DNA of 7,985 bases from Propionibacteriaceae bacterium (GTDB taxonomy: Bacteria; Actinomycetota; Actinomycetes; Propionibacteriales; Propionibacteriaceae), in contig PMLO01000067.1 in assembly GCA_003158895.1 (NCBI GenBank), forward strand, positions 21,423 to 29,407, in the 5' to 3' direction. A program made the position numbers and the translations under genes. Below the pieces are notes generated by a model that saw only the letters and a program-made list of their open reading frames with translations, did not search any database and was not told the origin of the DNA. This document shows positions 1 to 6,354 of this stretch, piece by piece (position 1 is the first letter of the stretch; each line of letters starts with the position of its first letter).

Positions 1-179
1 ACGCCGGCGGTGAGGATGGCCGGGGTATTCGTGGGGTTCGCGGCAGCGACTCCGATGCAGATCCCTGCGCCCGACACCAAGCCGTCGTTGGCTCCCAGGA
101 CGCCTGCGCGGAGCCAGTTCAAGCGAGCACCGAGCCCACCGAAGCCAATCGTTTCCGGTGCGGATGTGTCGGAAGTCAT
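1..179 (-). CDS. VIT1/CCC1 family iron/manganese transporter, N-terminal fragment
   Basis: Only the first 59 codons lie in the window; the gene runs off the left edge. Residues 19-59 read as the family's first membrane segment and its lead-in: RLNWLRAGVLGANDGLVS followed by a glycine/alanine-rich hydrophobic stretch and AILTAG. The GANDG motif with Asp32 is typical of the first helix of VIT1/CCC1 proteins, membrane transporters that move Fe2+ or Mn2+ out of the cytoplasm. The first 18 residues are a variable polar leader. ATG at 179 is chosen because an AAGGAA Shine-Dalgarno (190-185) lies 5 nt upstream and the conserved part follows soon after. It is on the same strand as dinB, 83 nt downstream of it, with a possible promoter of its own, so it is probably not part of the SOS operon. 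Family assignment is firm; the metal cannot be read from this fragment. Confidence 0.85.
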   Translation of the reverse strand, partial: MTSDTSAPETIGFGGLGARLNWLRAGVLGANDGLVSGAGICIGVAAANPTNTPAILTAG

Positions 180-262
180 AGCCGTTCCTTCTCTCGGATG
201 CTCAAATGATGGTATCAGCGTCCGAGTGTTGGATCGACCGCGTCTCCTCCTTCAGCCGGCGG
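180..262 (-). other. dinB-VIT intergenic spacer
   Basis: These 83 nt separate the dinB stop (TAG, 265-263) from the VIT start. They hold the VIT ribosome binding site, a possible -10 element and a purine-rich GAAGGAGGAG shortly after the dinB stop that is not followed by a start codon at usable distance. The only inverted repeat is a 4-bp AGCC/GGCT, with no T-run, so no terminator for the SOS operon is visible. Read-through into VIT cannot be excluded. Confidence 0.6.
209..217 (-). promoter_or_regulatory. possible extended -10 promoter for the VIT gene
   Basis: The minus strand reads TGATACCAT, which fits the extended -10 pattern TGnTAnnnT. It ends 29 nt upstream of the VIT start codon. No clear -35 element is seen, as is common for extended -10 promoters. 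It is a short, weak match and is offered only because the VIT gene needs a start of transcription or must be read from dinB. Confidence 0.3.
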
Positions 263-1513
263 CTACAACGCGTCCTTGAGGCCGCCCTGGTCGATCGTCG
301 GTACGTGTCGTGTCAGTGCCGCGCGCTGGACGGCGTGCGGGCCGTACCGGCGGATCGCGCGGTCCATCGCCACCTCCGCCTCGCGCCAGCCGCGATCGGG
401 GGTGTCGAGGGCGAACTGCTGGTAGGCGGAGTCGGCCTCGACGAGGCCCTGCAGCCGTACGCTCACCTTGCGGATCCTCGCCCGCTGCAGCGCCAGCCCG
501 TCGAACAGCCTGACGACCGCGGCGTGGATCTCGCCCGTCACGTCCGTCGGGCTGGGCAGCGTCACCGAACGGGTGAGGTCTGTGAAGTCGCTCAGCCGGA
601 GACCCAGCACGACCGTACGGCCCACCATGCCCGCCGCCCTCACGCGTGACGCCGTGCGGTCCGACATCCGGAGCAGCTCGACCCGTACTCGCGTCGGGTC
701 GTCGGTGTCCTTGCCGAACGTCTCCCCCGAGCCGATGCTGCGCTCCCGCGTCGTCGCGACCACGCGGCTGGTGTCGCGGCCCCACGCGAGGTCGGCGAGC
801 AGCGAGCCTTGGTGGGCGCCGAATGCGCGCACCAGCGTCGTCTTCGGTACGTACGCGAGGTCGGCCACCGTCCGCAGCCCCAACTGGTGGAGCTTGCCGG
901 CCGTCGACTCCCCCACGCCCCAGAGCGCCTCGACCGGCAGCGGGTGGAGGAACGCGATGACATCGTCGGTCTCGACGACCCGCATCCCGTCCGGCTTCGC
1001 CTGCTTCGACGCGAGCTTCGCGACGAACTTCGACGGGCCGATCCCCACCGAGCACCCGATCTGCTGCTCGTCAGCGACCAGCGACCTGACGTGCTCCCCC
1101 ACCGCCTCCGGCGACCCGAAGCCGCGGATCGCCCCGCTGATGTCGCAGAACGCCTCGTCGATGCTCGTCACCTCGACGTGCGCGGCGACCGACTCGAAGA
1201 TCGCGACGATGCCGGCCGACACCTCGGTGTACGTGTCGAAGTCGGGCGGGAGCGCCACGAGCTGCGGGCACAACCGGCGCGCGGTCGTCGTCGGCATGCC
1301 GCTGGCAACCCCGTACTGGCGCGCCTCGTACGTGGCCGACAGCACCACGCCCCGAGTCGCGCCGCCGACGAACATCGGCAGGCCCACCAGATCCGGACGG
1401 CGACGCAGCTCGACCGAGGCGTAGAAGCAGTCCATGTCGACGTGCATGACGACGCGGCCTGGCGCCTGCGGCCCCTCGTACACGCTCGCACTCGTGCCCC
1501 ACCCGAACGGCAT
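263..1513 (-). CDS. dinB: DNA polymerase IV, Y-family translesion polymerase
   Basis: The product is 416 aa, against 351 for E. coli DinB. It copies damaged DNA without proofreading. The palm motif HVDMDCFYASVE holds Asp26 and the steric-gate Tyr31, and TSIDEAF holds Asp119 and Glu120. These match E. coli Asp8, Phe13, Asp103 and Glu104, so the active site looks intact. The motif YEARQYGV (62-69) belongs to the fingers. GCSVGIGPSKFVAKLASKQAKPDG (about 157-180) is the usual post-catalytic signature, followed by the thumb/HhH (LWGVGESTAGKLHQLG) and a little-finger domain up to about residue 360. QFALD (366-370) sits where family members carry a beta-clamp motif. The gene is last in the SOS operon, starting 3 nt after the dnaE2 stop, with AGGTGA upstream of the ATG. 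A 22-residue N-terminal extension precedes the conserved core; Met23 is a possible alternative start. The intact active site argues against ImuB, the catalytically inactive paralogue that pairs with DnaE2 in mycobacteria. Confidence 0.95.
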   Translation of the reverse strand: MPFGWGTSASVYEGPQAPGRVVMHVDMDCFYASVELRRRPDLVGLPMFVGGATRGVVLSATYEARQYGVASGMPTTTARRLCPQLVALPPDFDTYTEVSAGIVAIFESVAAHVEVTSIDEAFCDISGAIRGFGSPEAVGEHVRSLVADEQQIGCSVGIGPSKFVAKLASKQAKPDGMRVVETDDVIAFLHPLPVEALWGVGESTAGKLHQLGLRTVADLAYVPKTTLVRAFGAHQGSLLADLAWGRDTSRVVATTRERSIGSGETFGKDTDDPTRVRVELLRMSDRTASRVRAAGMVGRTVVLGLRLSDFTDLTRSVTLPSPTDVTGEIHAAVVRLFDGLALQRARIRKVSVRLQGLVEADSAYQQFALDTPDRGWREAEVAMDRAIRRYGPHAVQRAALTRHVPTIDQGGLKDAL

Positions 1514-1516
1514 GGC

Positions 1517-4500
1517 TCACCTGCCCGAGCTGTGCGGGCTGGAGTGCCACAGCTTGCGCGGCGCGTCCGCCGGGGACAGGCCGCTGGGCTTCACGTCCGC
1601 GTACGGGGACTGCAGCGCGCCGCTCGCATGAACGAGCACCCGGCGCTGACCCATGCCACCTGCACGACCGTGCTCCTGCGTGTCGGCAGTGCCCTGCGGC
1701 GCTGAAACCGTCGGGTCTTCGACCAGCTCGCCGATCAGGCTGTAGCCCGCGGGGACGACGGCCATCAGCCGCTCCACCGCGGCCAGCGCCGAGTCCTCGC
1801 TGCCCGTACGGTCGAGCTCGGCGTCCCAGGCCGCCTGCAGCACGGTGAGGTCCCACGCCGCGGTGGCGCGCAGCGACCGGCCACGGGGTCCCGTACGCCT
1901 CATGACTCCTCGCACCACGAGCAGCCAGGACGCGAAGACCGTCGCCGCGTACGGGCCCTGGACGTCCTCGAAGAACGTCGCGTCCGACAGGCCCGTCGTG
2001 TCGTCGAGGGTGAGGAAGATGACCCGCCGCCCGGACCGTACCGCCGGCGTCTGCGTCGCCACCTTCACCCCCGCGACGAGCACCTCCGCCGAGTTGCGGA
2101 CGCTCAGCAGGTCGGCCGCCGGCGTGACACCGAGCGCGGCGAACAGGCGACGGTGACGCGACACGACGTGGTTCGAGACGTCGATGCCGAGGATGCTCAG
2201 CTCGGCAGTGACCCGCTCGGCATCGGTCATCTCGGGCAGGCCGGAGGCCGGTACGTCGACGGCCTCGGTCTGGAAGTCGAACGGCTGCTGCACCTCGGGG
2301 ATGCCGACGGGCGCCGACGCCTGGGACTGCCGCTTGGCCAGGTCGCGCGGATCGTCGGAGACCAGCCGCGGCATGCGCGCGGCGGCCCGGACCCCCCTGG
2401 CCCGCGTCGCCCTCGCGTCGACCTTGGCCATCCGGCCGAGATCGGCCAGCGACAGCAGCAGGTCACGCCGCGTAACCTGCCCCCGGGCGCCGACGGGCAG
2501 CGACCGCCCGATCCCGTACGTACGATCGAACCCGCCGGCGAGGATCAGCCGCTCGACCACCGGCTGGGCCACGGAGGCGCGGGTCCAGAAATCGGTGAGC
2601 GAGCTGTACGGACGGCCGGCGACGATACGGGAGATCGCCTCGCCTGAGATGCCGGAGATGTCGGCCAGCGACATCCAGATCCCCCACGGCCGGCCGTCGG
2701 GCAGCCCGGCGCCCGGCCCGAGTCTGGTCTCGAGGCCGCGCGTGTCCGCCAGCGGCGGCACCTCGCGGCGACGCGCGGGTGGGGTCGTGGGCGGGTCGAC
2801 CGGTACGAGCGCATCGCCGTCGGTCAGCCGCTCCACGCGGTAACCGCCGTCGCTGGCGTTGACGTCGAGGCCGAGGATGGCGACGCCGAGCCGACGGGCC
2901 TCGTCGAGGAGAAGCCGCTTCGGGTACATGCCGGGGTCGTGGGTGAGCACCCCGGCCAGGAAGTGTGCCGGGTAGTGGGCCTTGAGCCAGGCCGACTGGT
3001 ACGTGGGCAGCGCGAACGCCGCCGCGTGCGCCTTGCAGAAGCCGAACGACGCGAACGAGGTGAGGATCTCCCACAACCGTTCCACGAGCTCCGGGGAGTA
3101 GCCGTGGCGCAGTGCTCCCGGTACGAACCAGCGCCGTACGGTCTCCTGCCCCTCCAGGTCGCCCAGCGCCCGTCGCGCCTCGTCGCCCTGCGCGAGGCTG
3201 CACCCGGTAGCGACGGCGATGAGCTTGATGATCTGCTCGTGGAACACGACGACGCCGCACGTCTCGGCGAGTACCGGCTCGATGTCGGGATGCGGGTAGT
3301 ACGGCTCCTTCCAGCCCTGCCTGGCCTCGAGGAACGGCGTGATCATGTCGGACTTCACCGGACCTGGCCGGAACAGCGAGATGTCGATGATGATGTCGTC
3401 GAACGTCTCGGGCGAGAACTTCGCGACGAGCTCCCGCTGGCCCGGCGACTCGATCTGGAAGCAGCCGAGCGTCGCGGCGTGAGAGATCATGTCGTACGTG
3501 GCCGGGTCGTCGAACGGCGCCAGCGCGTCGATGTCGAGGTGCACCGACTCCGTACGCTCGATCTGGTCCAGCGCATGAGCGAACGACGACTGCATCCGGA
3601 TCCCCAGCACGTCGAGCTTGAGCAGCCCGATGTCCTCGACGTCGTCCTTGTCGAACTGGCTCATCGGGTAGCCGCCGAAGCTCGCCTCGACCGGTGTGCG
3701 GTCGAGCAGGGTCGCGTCGCTGAGCAGCACCCCGCACGGGTGGAGCGCCACGTGGCGCGGCAACCCGTCGAGCGACTCGACGAGGTCGAACAGCACGTTC
3801 AGTCGGCGTTCGCCGAGACCGGCGGCGCGCAGCTCCGGCAGGTCGCGCAGCGCGGCACGGGCGTCACGCGCTCGGATGTGCGGGAACGTCTTGGCGATCG
3901 CGTCGACCTCGCCCGGCGGCAGTGACAGCGCCGCGCCCACGTCGCGCACGGCGTGACGGACCCTGTACGTGTCGAGCATCGCCACGCACGCCACCCGGTC
4001 GCCGCCGAACGTGGCCAGGATCGCGTCGTACACCTCGGTGCGCCGGGCCGACTCGACGTCGAGGTCGATGTCCGGCAGCGCCTGCCGCAGCGGCGACAGG
4101 AACCGCTCGAGGATGAGGTTGTAGCGGATCGGGTCGACGCCGGAGACGCCCAGCAGGTAGTTGACGAGGCTGCCCGCACCCGACCCCCGTGCGGCGCAGC
4201 GGATGTTGAGGGTTCGGATGAGCCCCACGACGTCGGCGACGGTGAGGAAGTACGAGGCGAAGCCGAGGTGCTCGATGACCGCCAGCTCGTCGGTCAGCCG
4301 CTGCTCGATCGCGGCGCCGGCACCCGGGTAGCGGTCGCCCATCCCCGCCTCGCAGCGCTGCCGCAACGCGCGGATGGCCTCGACCTGGCCTCCGCTGACG
4401 CCCAGCACGTCGAGCTCGGGAAGGTGGATCTCGCCGAGGCCGATGTCGGCGCGCGGGTCGAGCGCGCACTCCAGCCCCAGGTCGCGCGTCTGTCCCAGCA

Positions 4501-5353
4501 GCCGGTCGGCGCCGCCTGTGCCGCGGCCTGCTCGGGTGGCGACCCGCTCCGCCACCTCGATCATCGCCTCGGTGCCCTTGAGGTAACCCTCGGCGTTGCG
4601 GCGGTCGACGTTGCGCACATCGAGCGGTACGAGGCGGCGCGCGGCGTCGAGCACGTCGATCGTCATCGCCTGCTGCCGCTCGGCCATCCGTACGGCGTTG
4701 GTGAGCACCGCCGGCAAGCCGTGGTCGTCGGCCAGCGCCACCAGGCGGGCCGCTTGAAGCTCGGAGCCGACACCACCTCCCTCGACGTCGTGGCAGGTCG
4801 GCGCGATCACCAGCGCGTCGTGCGGCAACGCAGCGCGCCATCGGGAGAGCTCGGCGACCGCGTCGTCCACACGCCCGTCAGCGGCGGCGAGACCGAGCGC
4901 CGAGTCGGCGCCGAGCTGTACGACCAGGTCGCCGGTCGATGCCGCCTGGGCGATCTGGTCGATCGTCGCGAGCGGTGAGCCACGCTCCCCCGTGAGATGG
5001 ATCGCCGAGACCAGCCGGCACAACGCGGCCCAGCCCGCCTTCGACCTGGCCGTCACGACGACCCGCGGGTGGCGCGCGTCGCGCAGCTGGCCGCCCCGGA
5101 CCGGGGTCCGGCCGCGGCGGCCGTCAGGGGCCACATCGGACGGCACCGCGAGGTCGACGCCGATCACCGGGGCGATGCCTGAGGCGAGGCACGCCTTCGC
5201 GAACCGGATCGCCCCGTACAGGCCGTCCCTGTCGGTGAGGCCGAGTGTGTCGAGGCCGAGCTGGGCAGCGCGGGCCACGAGCGCCGACGGGTGCGACGCC
5301 CCGTACTGCAGCGAGTAGCCCGACGCCACCCTGAGGTGGACGAAGGGGATCAT
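1517..5353 (-). CDS. dnaE2: DnaE2-like error-prone DNA polymerase III alpha subunit
   Basis: The product is 1278 aa and is a C-family replicative-type polymerase. Order of parts: N-terminal PHP domain (about 1-240); palm with catalytic Asp428 and Asp430 in PDIDLD and the third acid Asp581 in LLKLDVLG; fingers with LFRPGP (660-665) and FGFCKAHAAAF (about 771-781); a Pro/Arg-rich linker (about 840-892); helix-hairpin-helix (about 893-930); QQPFDF (1022-1027) where alpha subunits carry the clamp-binding motif; OB fold (about 1085-1150); ending KLWHSSPHSSGR. The PHP metal site is degenerate: HLR (6-8) replaces HxH, and TDRD (40-43) lacks the usual His, so proofreading by this domain is unlikely. 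Assignment to DnaE2 rather than the replicative DnaE1 rests on the SOS box, the dinB partner and the PHP sequence. It is longer than most DnaE2 proteins (about 1,100 aa). ATG at 5353 is chosen because homology begins at once (FVHLRVASGYS) and it overlaps the upstream stop as ATGA; the frame stays open further upstream only inside the HEPN gene. Confidence 0.92.
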   Translation of the reverse strand: MIPFVHLRVASGYSLQYGASHPSALVARAAQLGLDTLGLTDRDGLYGAIRFAKACLASGIAPVIGVDLAVPSDVAPDGRRGRTPVRGGQLRDARHPRVVVTARSKAGWAALCRLVSAIHLTGERGSPLATIDQIAQAASTGDLVVQLGADSALGLAAADGRVDDAVAELSRWRAALPHDALVIAPTCHDVEGGGVGSELQAARLVALADDHGLPAVLTNAVRMAERQQAMTIDVLDAARRLVPLDVRNVDRRNAEGYLKGTEAMIEVAERVATRAGRGTGGADRLLGQTRDLGLECALDPRADIGLGEIHLPELDVLGVSGGQVEAIRALRQRCEAGMGDRYPGAGAAIEQRLTDELAVIEHLGFASYFLTVADVVGLIRTLNIRCAARGSGAGSLVNYLLGVSGVDPIRYNLILERFLSPLRQALPDIDLDVESARRTEVYDAILATFGGDRVACVAMLDTYRVRHAVRDVGAALSLPPGEVDAIAKTFPHIRARDARAALRDLPELRAAGLGERRLNVLFDLVESLDGLPRHVALHPCGVLLSDATLLDRTPVEASFGGYPMSQFDKDDVEDIGLLKLDVLGIRMQSSFAHALDQIERTESVHLDIDALAPFDDPATYDMISHAATLGCFQIESPGQRELVAKFSPETFDDIIIDISLFRPGPVKSDMITPFLEARQGWKEPYYPHPDIEPVLAETCGVVVFHEQIIKLIAVATGCSLAQGDEARRALGDLEGQETVRRWFVPGALRHGYSPELVERLWEILTSFASFGFCKAHAAAFALPTYQSAWLKAHYPAHFLAGVLTHDPGMYPKRLLLDEARRLGVAILGLDVNASDGGYRVERLTDGDALVPVDPPTTPPARRREVPPLADTRGLETRLGPGAGLPDGRPWGIWMSLADISGISGEAISRIVAGRPYSSLTDFWTRASVAQPVVERLILAGGFDRTYGIGRSLPVGARGQVTRRDLLLSLADLGRMAKVDARATRARGVRAAARMPRLVSDDPRDLAKRQSQASAPVGIPEVQQPFDFQTEAVDVPASGLPEMTDAERVTAELSILGIDVSNHVVSRHRRLFAALGVTPAADLLSVRNSAEVLVAGVKVATQTPAVRSGRRVIFLTLDDTTGLSDATFFEDVQGPYAATVFASWLLVVRGVMRRTGPRGRSLRATAAWDLTVLQAAWDAELDRTGSEDSALAAVERLMAVVPAGYSLIGELVEDPTVSAPQGTADTQEHGRAGGMGQRRVLVHASGALQSPYADVKPSGLSPADAPRKLWHSSPHSSGR

Positions 5354-5808
5354 GTGCCGGCCCGTACCTCTCGCCGGCGACGGCGCCACGCCGCGGCGAG
5401 ACGGCGCGCGACGAGGTCGTGGAAGTCCTGGGCGTCGCGCAGCAGGTCGTCTGCCTCGCGCTCGCTCACCAGCGCCGTCGCCCCGGCCTGTACGAGGAGG
5501 CGCTTCTGGCGTCCGGCGGCGAAGAACGCCGCCCACTCCCCGAACTCGGGTGCGAGATGAGCGAGCACCTGCCACACGTCGGCTGGGCCGCTGCTGTGAC
5601 GCGGTCGCGCCCTGACGGCGAGCACGGTGACAGCCGTACGCATCGCCGCAAGGTGGGCGGCGAGGTAGCGATCGGCGGGGGTTGTGCTCAGCTCCGCCGC
5701 CAGCAGCGCCTGCTCAGCGCGCCGCAGGTCGGTGAGGTAGGGCGGGACGGACACGAGGTCAGCGGGCATGAGGTCAGCGGGCATGAGGTCAGTGGTCTCG
5801 ACAGCCAT
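5350..5808 (-). CDS. SAV_6107-type HEPN domain small protein
   Basis: The product is 152 aa, mostly alpha-helical, and no catalytic enzyme fold is recognised. The segment ADRYLAAHLAAMRTAVTVLAVRARP (about 45-69), then WQVLAHLAPEFGEWAAFFAAGRQKR and a C-terminal helix rich in Arg, resembles the SAV_6107 HEPN family found next to dnaE2-type genes in actinomycetes; this is from memory of the family. Arg47 and His52 form an R-x4-H pattern, the spacing of the RNase motif of active HEPN proteins. RNase activity is not established. The TGA stop overlaps the dnaE2 start (ATGA), so the two are translationally coupled. The start at 5808 is 15 nt after the upstream stop; GAGGACGG, a loose Shine-Dalgarno, overlaps that stop. 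Met9 and Met14, inside an N-terminal repeat, are alternative starts but lack ribosome binding sites. Its place in the operon suggests an accessory or regulatory part in damage-induced synthesis. Confidence 0.8.
   Translation of the reverse strand: MAVETTDLMPADLMPADLVSVPPYLTDLRRAEQALLAAELSTTPADRYLAAHLAAMRTAVTVLAVRARPRHSSGPADVWQVLAHLAPEFGEWAAFFAAGRQKRLLVQAGATALVSEREADDLLRDAQDFHDLVARRLAAAWRRRRREVRAGT
5756..5792 (-). repeat. 15-nt tandem repeat at the 5' end of the HEPN gene
   Basis: Two perfect tandem copies of aggtcagcgggcatg (plus-strand spelling; 5756-5770 and 5771-5785) are followed by a partial third copy, aggtcag (5786-5792). The unit is a whole number of codons and encodes repeated Leu-Met-Pro-Ala-Asp (residues 8-17), so changes in copy number would keep the frame. 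Each unit also brings an in-frame ATG. It lies in the non-conserved N-terminal tail and probably arose by replication slippage. Confidence 0.85.
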
Positions 5809-5823
5809 GTCGTCGCACCGTCC

Positions 5824-6153
5824 TCAGTCGACGACGGCGCGCAGCCGCCAGCCACCAGTGCCGCGAGCGTGGTCCAGCTCGTACACCCCCGGGCTGCCGG
5901 AGCCGCCCACCGCCGCCAGCACCCGCCACACCTCGTGCTCGGCGAGCAGGTCGGTCTCCTCAGCGGGCAAGGTCTCGCCGATGTCGTCTCCCCGCGCCGA
6001 CCGTACGAGCGGCGAGTCCCACCAGGCTCCCGTCTCGAGCCACCGCGTGACGATGTCACGGACCTGCCATAACCGCCCGCGCCACACGAACTGCTCGGGC
6101 GCGGCCCTGTCCGCGCCATGCTTGACGTGGATCGGCTCGTCATATCTCCGCAT
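5824..6153 (-). CDS. DUF6504 family protein, first gene of the SOS operon
   Basis: The product is 109 aa. It begins MRRYDEPIHV, then EQFVWRGRLWQVRDIVTRWLETGAWW (about 20-45), a charged middle, EVWRVLAA and a C-terminal GVYELD...GGWRLRAVVD. This layout matches DUF6504, small actinobacterial proteins of unknown function rich in Trp and Arg; no catalytic motif is visible. Its presence at the head of a LexA-controlled operon with two polymerases suggests a helper in translesion synthesis, by inference from context only. Two ATGs compete: 6159 (MTMRRYDEP) and 6153 (MRRYDEP). The second is preferred because GGGGAG (6165-6160) sits 6 nt before it, whereas it abuts the first. An in-frame ATG at 6261 would add 36 residues, but that stretch is arginine/proline-rich, overlaps a strong hairpin and lacks similarity to the family as remembered. 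Confidence 0.82.
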   Translation of the reverse strand: MRRYDEPIHVKHGADRAAPEQFVWRGRLWQVRDIVTRWLETGAWWDSPLVRSARGDDIGETLPAEETDLLAEHEVWRVLAAVGGSGSPGVYELDHARGTGGWRLRAVVD

Positions 6154-6159
6154 CGTCAT

Positions 6160-6167
6160 CTCCCCAC
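6160..6167 (-). promoter_or_regulatory. Shine-Dalgarno of the DUF6504 gene, possibly sequestered
   Basis: GTGGGGAG on the minus strand contains the purine-rich core GGGGAG, which decides the start at 6153 (6-nt spacing). Its first seven bases, GTGGGGA (6167-6161), are perfectly complementary to TCCCCAC (6209-6203) further upstream in the same leader, so a fold could hide the ribosome binding site. Confidence 0.65.
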
Positions 6168-6210
6168 AGGTCGTCTCCAGTGCACCGCTCGTCTCGACCC
6201 GAGTGGGGAA

Positions 6211-6250
6211 GCCTCGGTGCGACGGGGGTCGAGGACCGTCGCACCGAGGC
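6211..6250 (-). promoter_or_regulatory. perfect 15-bp hairpin in the SOS operon leader
   Basis: The arms gcctcggtgcgacgg (6211-6225) and ccgtcgcaccgaggc (6236-6250) are perfectly complementary, with a 10-nt loop (6226-6235). In the minus-strand mRNA the hairpin lies between the SOS promoter and the first start codon, 57 nt before that codon. No T-run follows on either strand (TTCCCC on the minus, CGTCCC on the plus), so it does not look like a simple rho-independent terminator. Eight loop bases pair perfectly with GGGTCGAG at 6200-6193, allowing a pseudoknot. Possible roles are attenuation, translational control, mRNA stability or a protein-binding site on DNA. The structure is certain as sequence; the role is inferred. 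Confidence 0.75.
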
Positions 6251-6298
6251 CGTCCCGGCATGCCGAACAGCGTGATTGCGACCTTCCCCAGCCGCTAA

Positions 6299-6314
6299 TC
6301 GAACTGATGTTCGA
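6299..6314 (-). promoter_or_regulatory. LexA-binding SOS box
   Basis: TCGAACTGATGTTCGA is a perfect TCGAAC-N4-GTTCGA palindrome, the actinobacterial/Gram-positive LexA operator form. It begins 9 nt downstream of the TATAGT element, so bound LexA would cover the transcription start and initial transcribed region. It lies 146 nt upstream of the DUF6504 start. The polymerase genes downstream are classic SOS targets, which supports the assignment. Being palindromic, it could also affect the divergent pilin gene. Confidence 0.93.
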
Positions 6315-6323
6315 ACGTCTGTA

Positions 6324-6354
6324 ACTATAACCCCCGCCTCAGACATTCCGTCAA
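6324..6354 (-). promoter_or_regulatory. sigma-70-type promoter of the SOS operon
   Basis: On the minus strand TTGACG (6354-6349) is separated by 19 nt from TATAGT (6329-6324). Each hexamer differs from consensus at one position; the spacer is 2 nt longer than ideal. Transcription would start near 6317, placing the LexA box at about +4 to +19 and giving a leader of roughly 165 nt. Confidence 0.65.

Noticed and set aside
243..252. Strong AAGGAGG sequence just after the dinB stop as the start of a small gene
   Set aside because: No start codon lies at workable distance downstream on the minus strand and no open frame follows before VIT.
263..1513. ImuB instead of DNA polymerase IV
   Set aside because: ImuB lacks the catalytic acids; here Asp26, Asp119 and Glu120 are all present.
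468..4978. Long open frames on the plus strand opposite dinB and dnaE2 (for example 468-1424, 2939-3925, 3953-4978)
   Set aside because: They are G+C-driven antisense frames with Arg/Ala/Pro-rich translations and no recognisable domains; the minus-strand proteins explain the DNA.
5354..5575. N-terminal extension of the DnaE2 frame to an ATG at 5575
   Set aside because: The extra 74 residues are arginine/proline-rich, lie inside the HEPN gene in another frame and resemble no polymerase sequence. Homology starts at 5353, which also forms the ATGA overlap.
6211..6250. The 15-bp hairpin as a rho-independent terminator
   Set aside because: No T-run follows on either strand, and on the minus strand it would cut off the operon from its own SOS promoter unless regulated.
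6154..6261. N-terminal extension of the DUF6504 protein to an ATG at 6261
   Set aside because: It would be coded by the hairpin region, has low-complexity residues and no ribosome binding site, while 6153 has GGGGAG at 6 nt.
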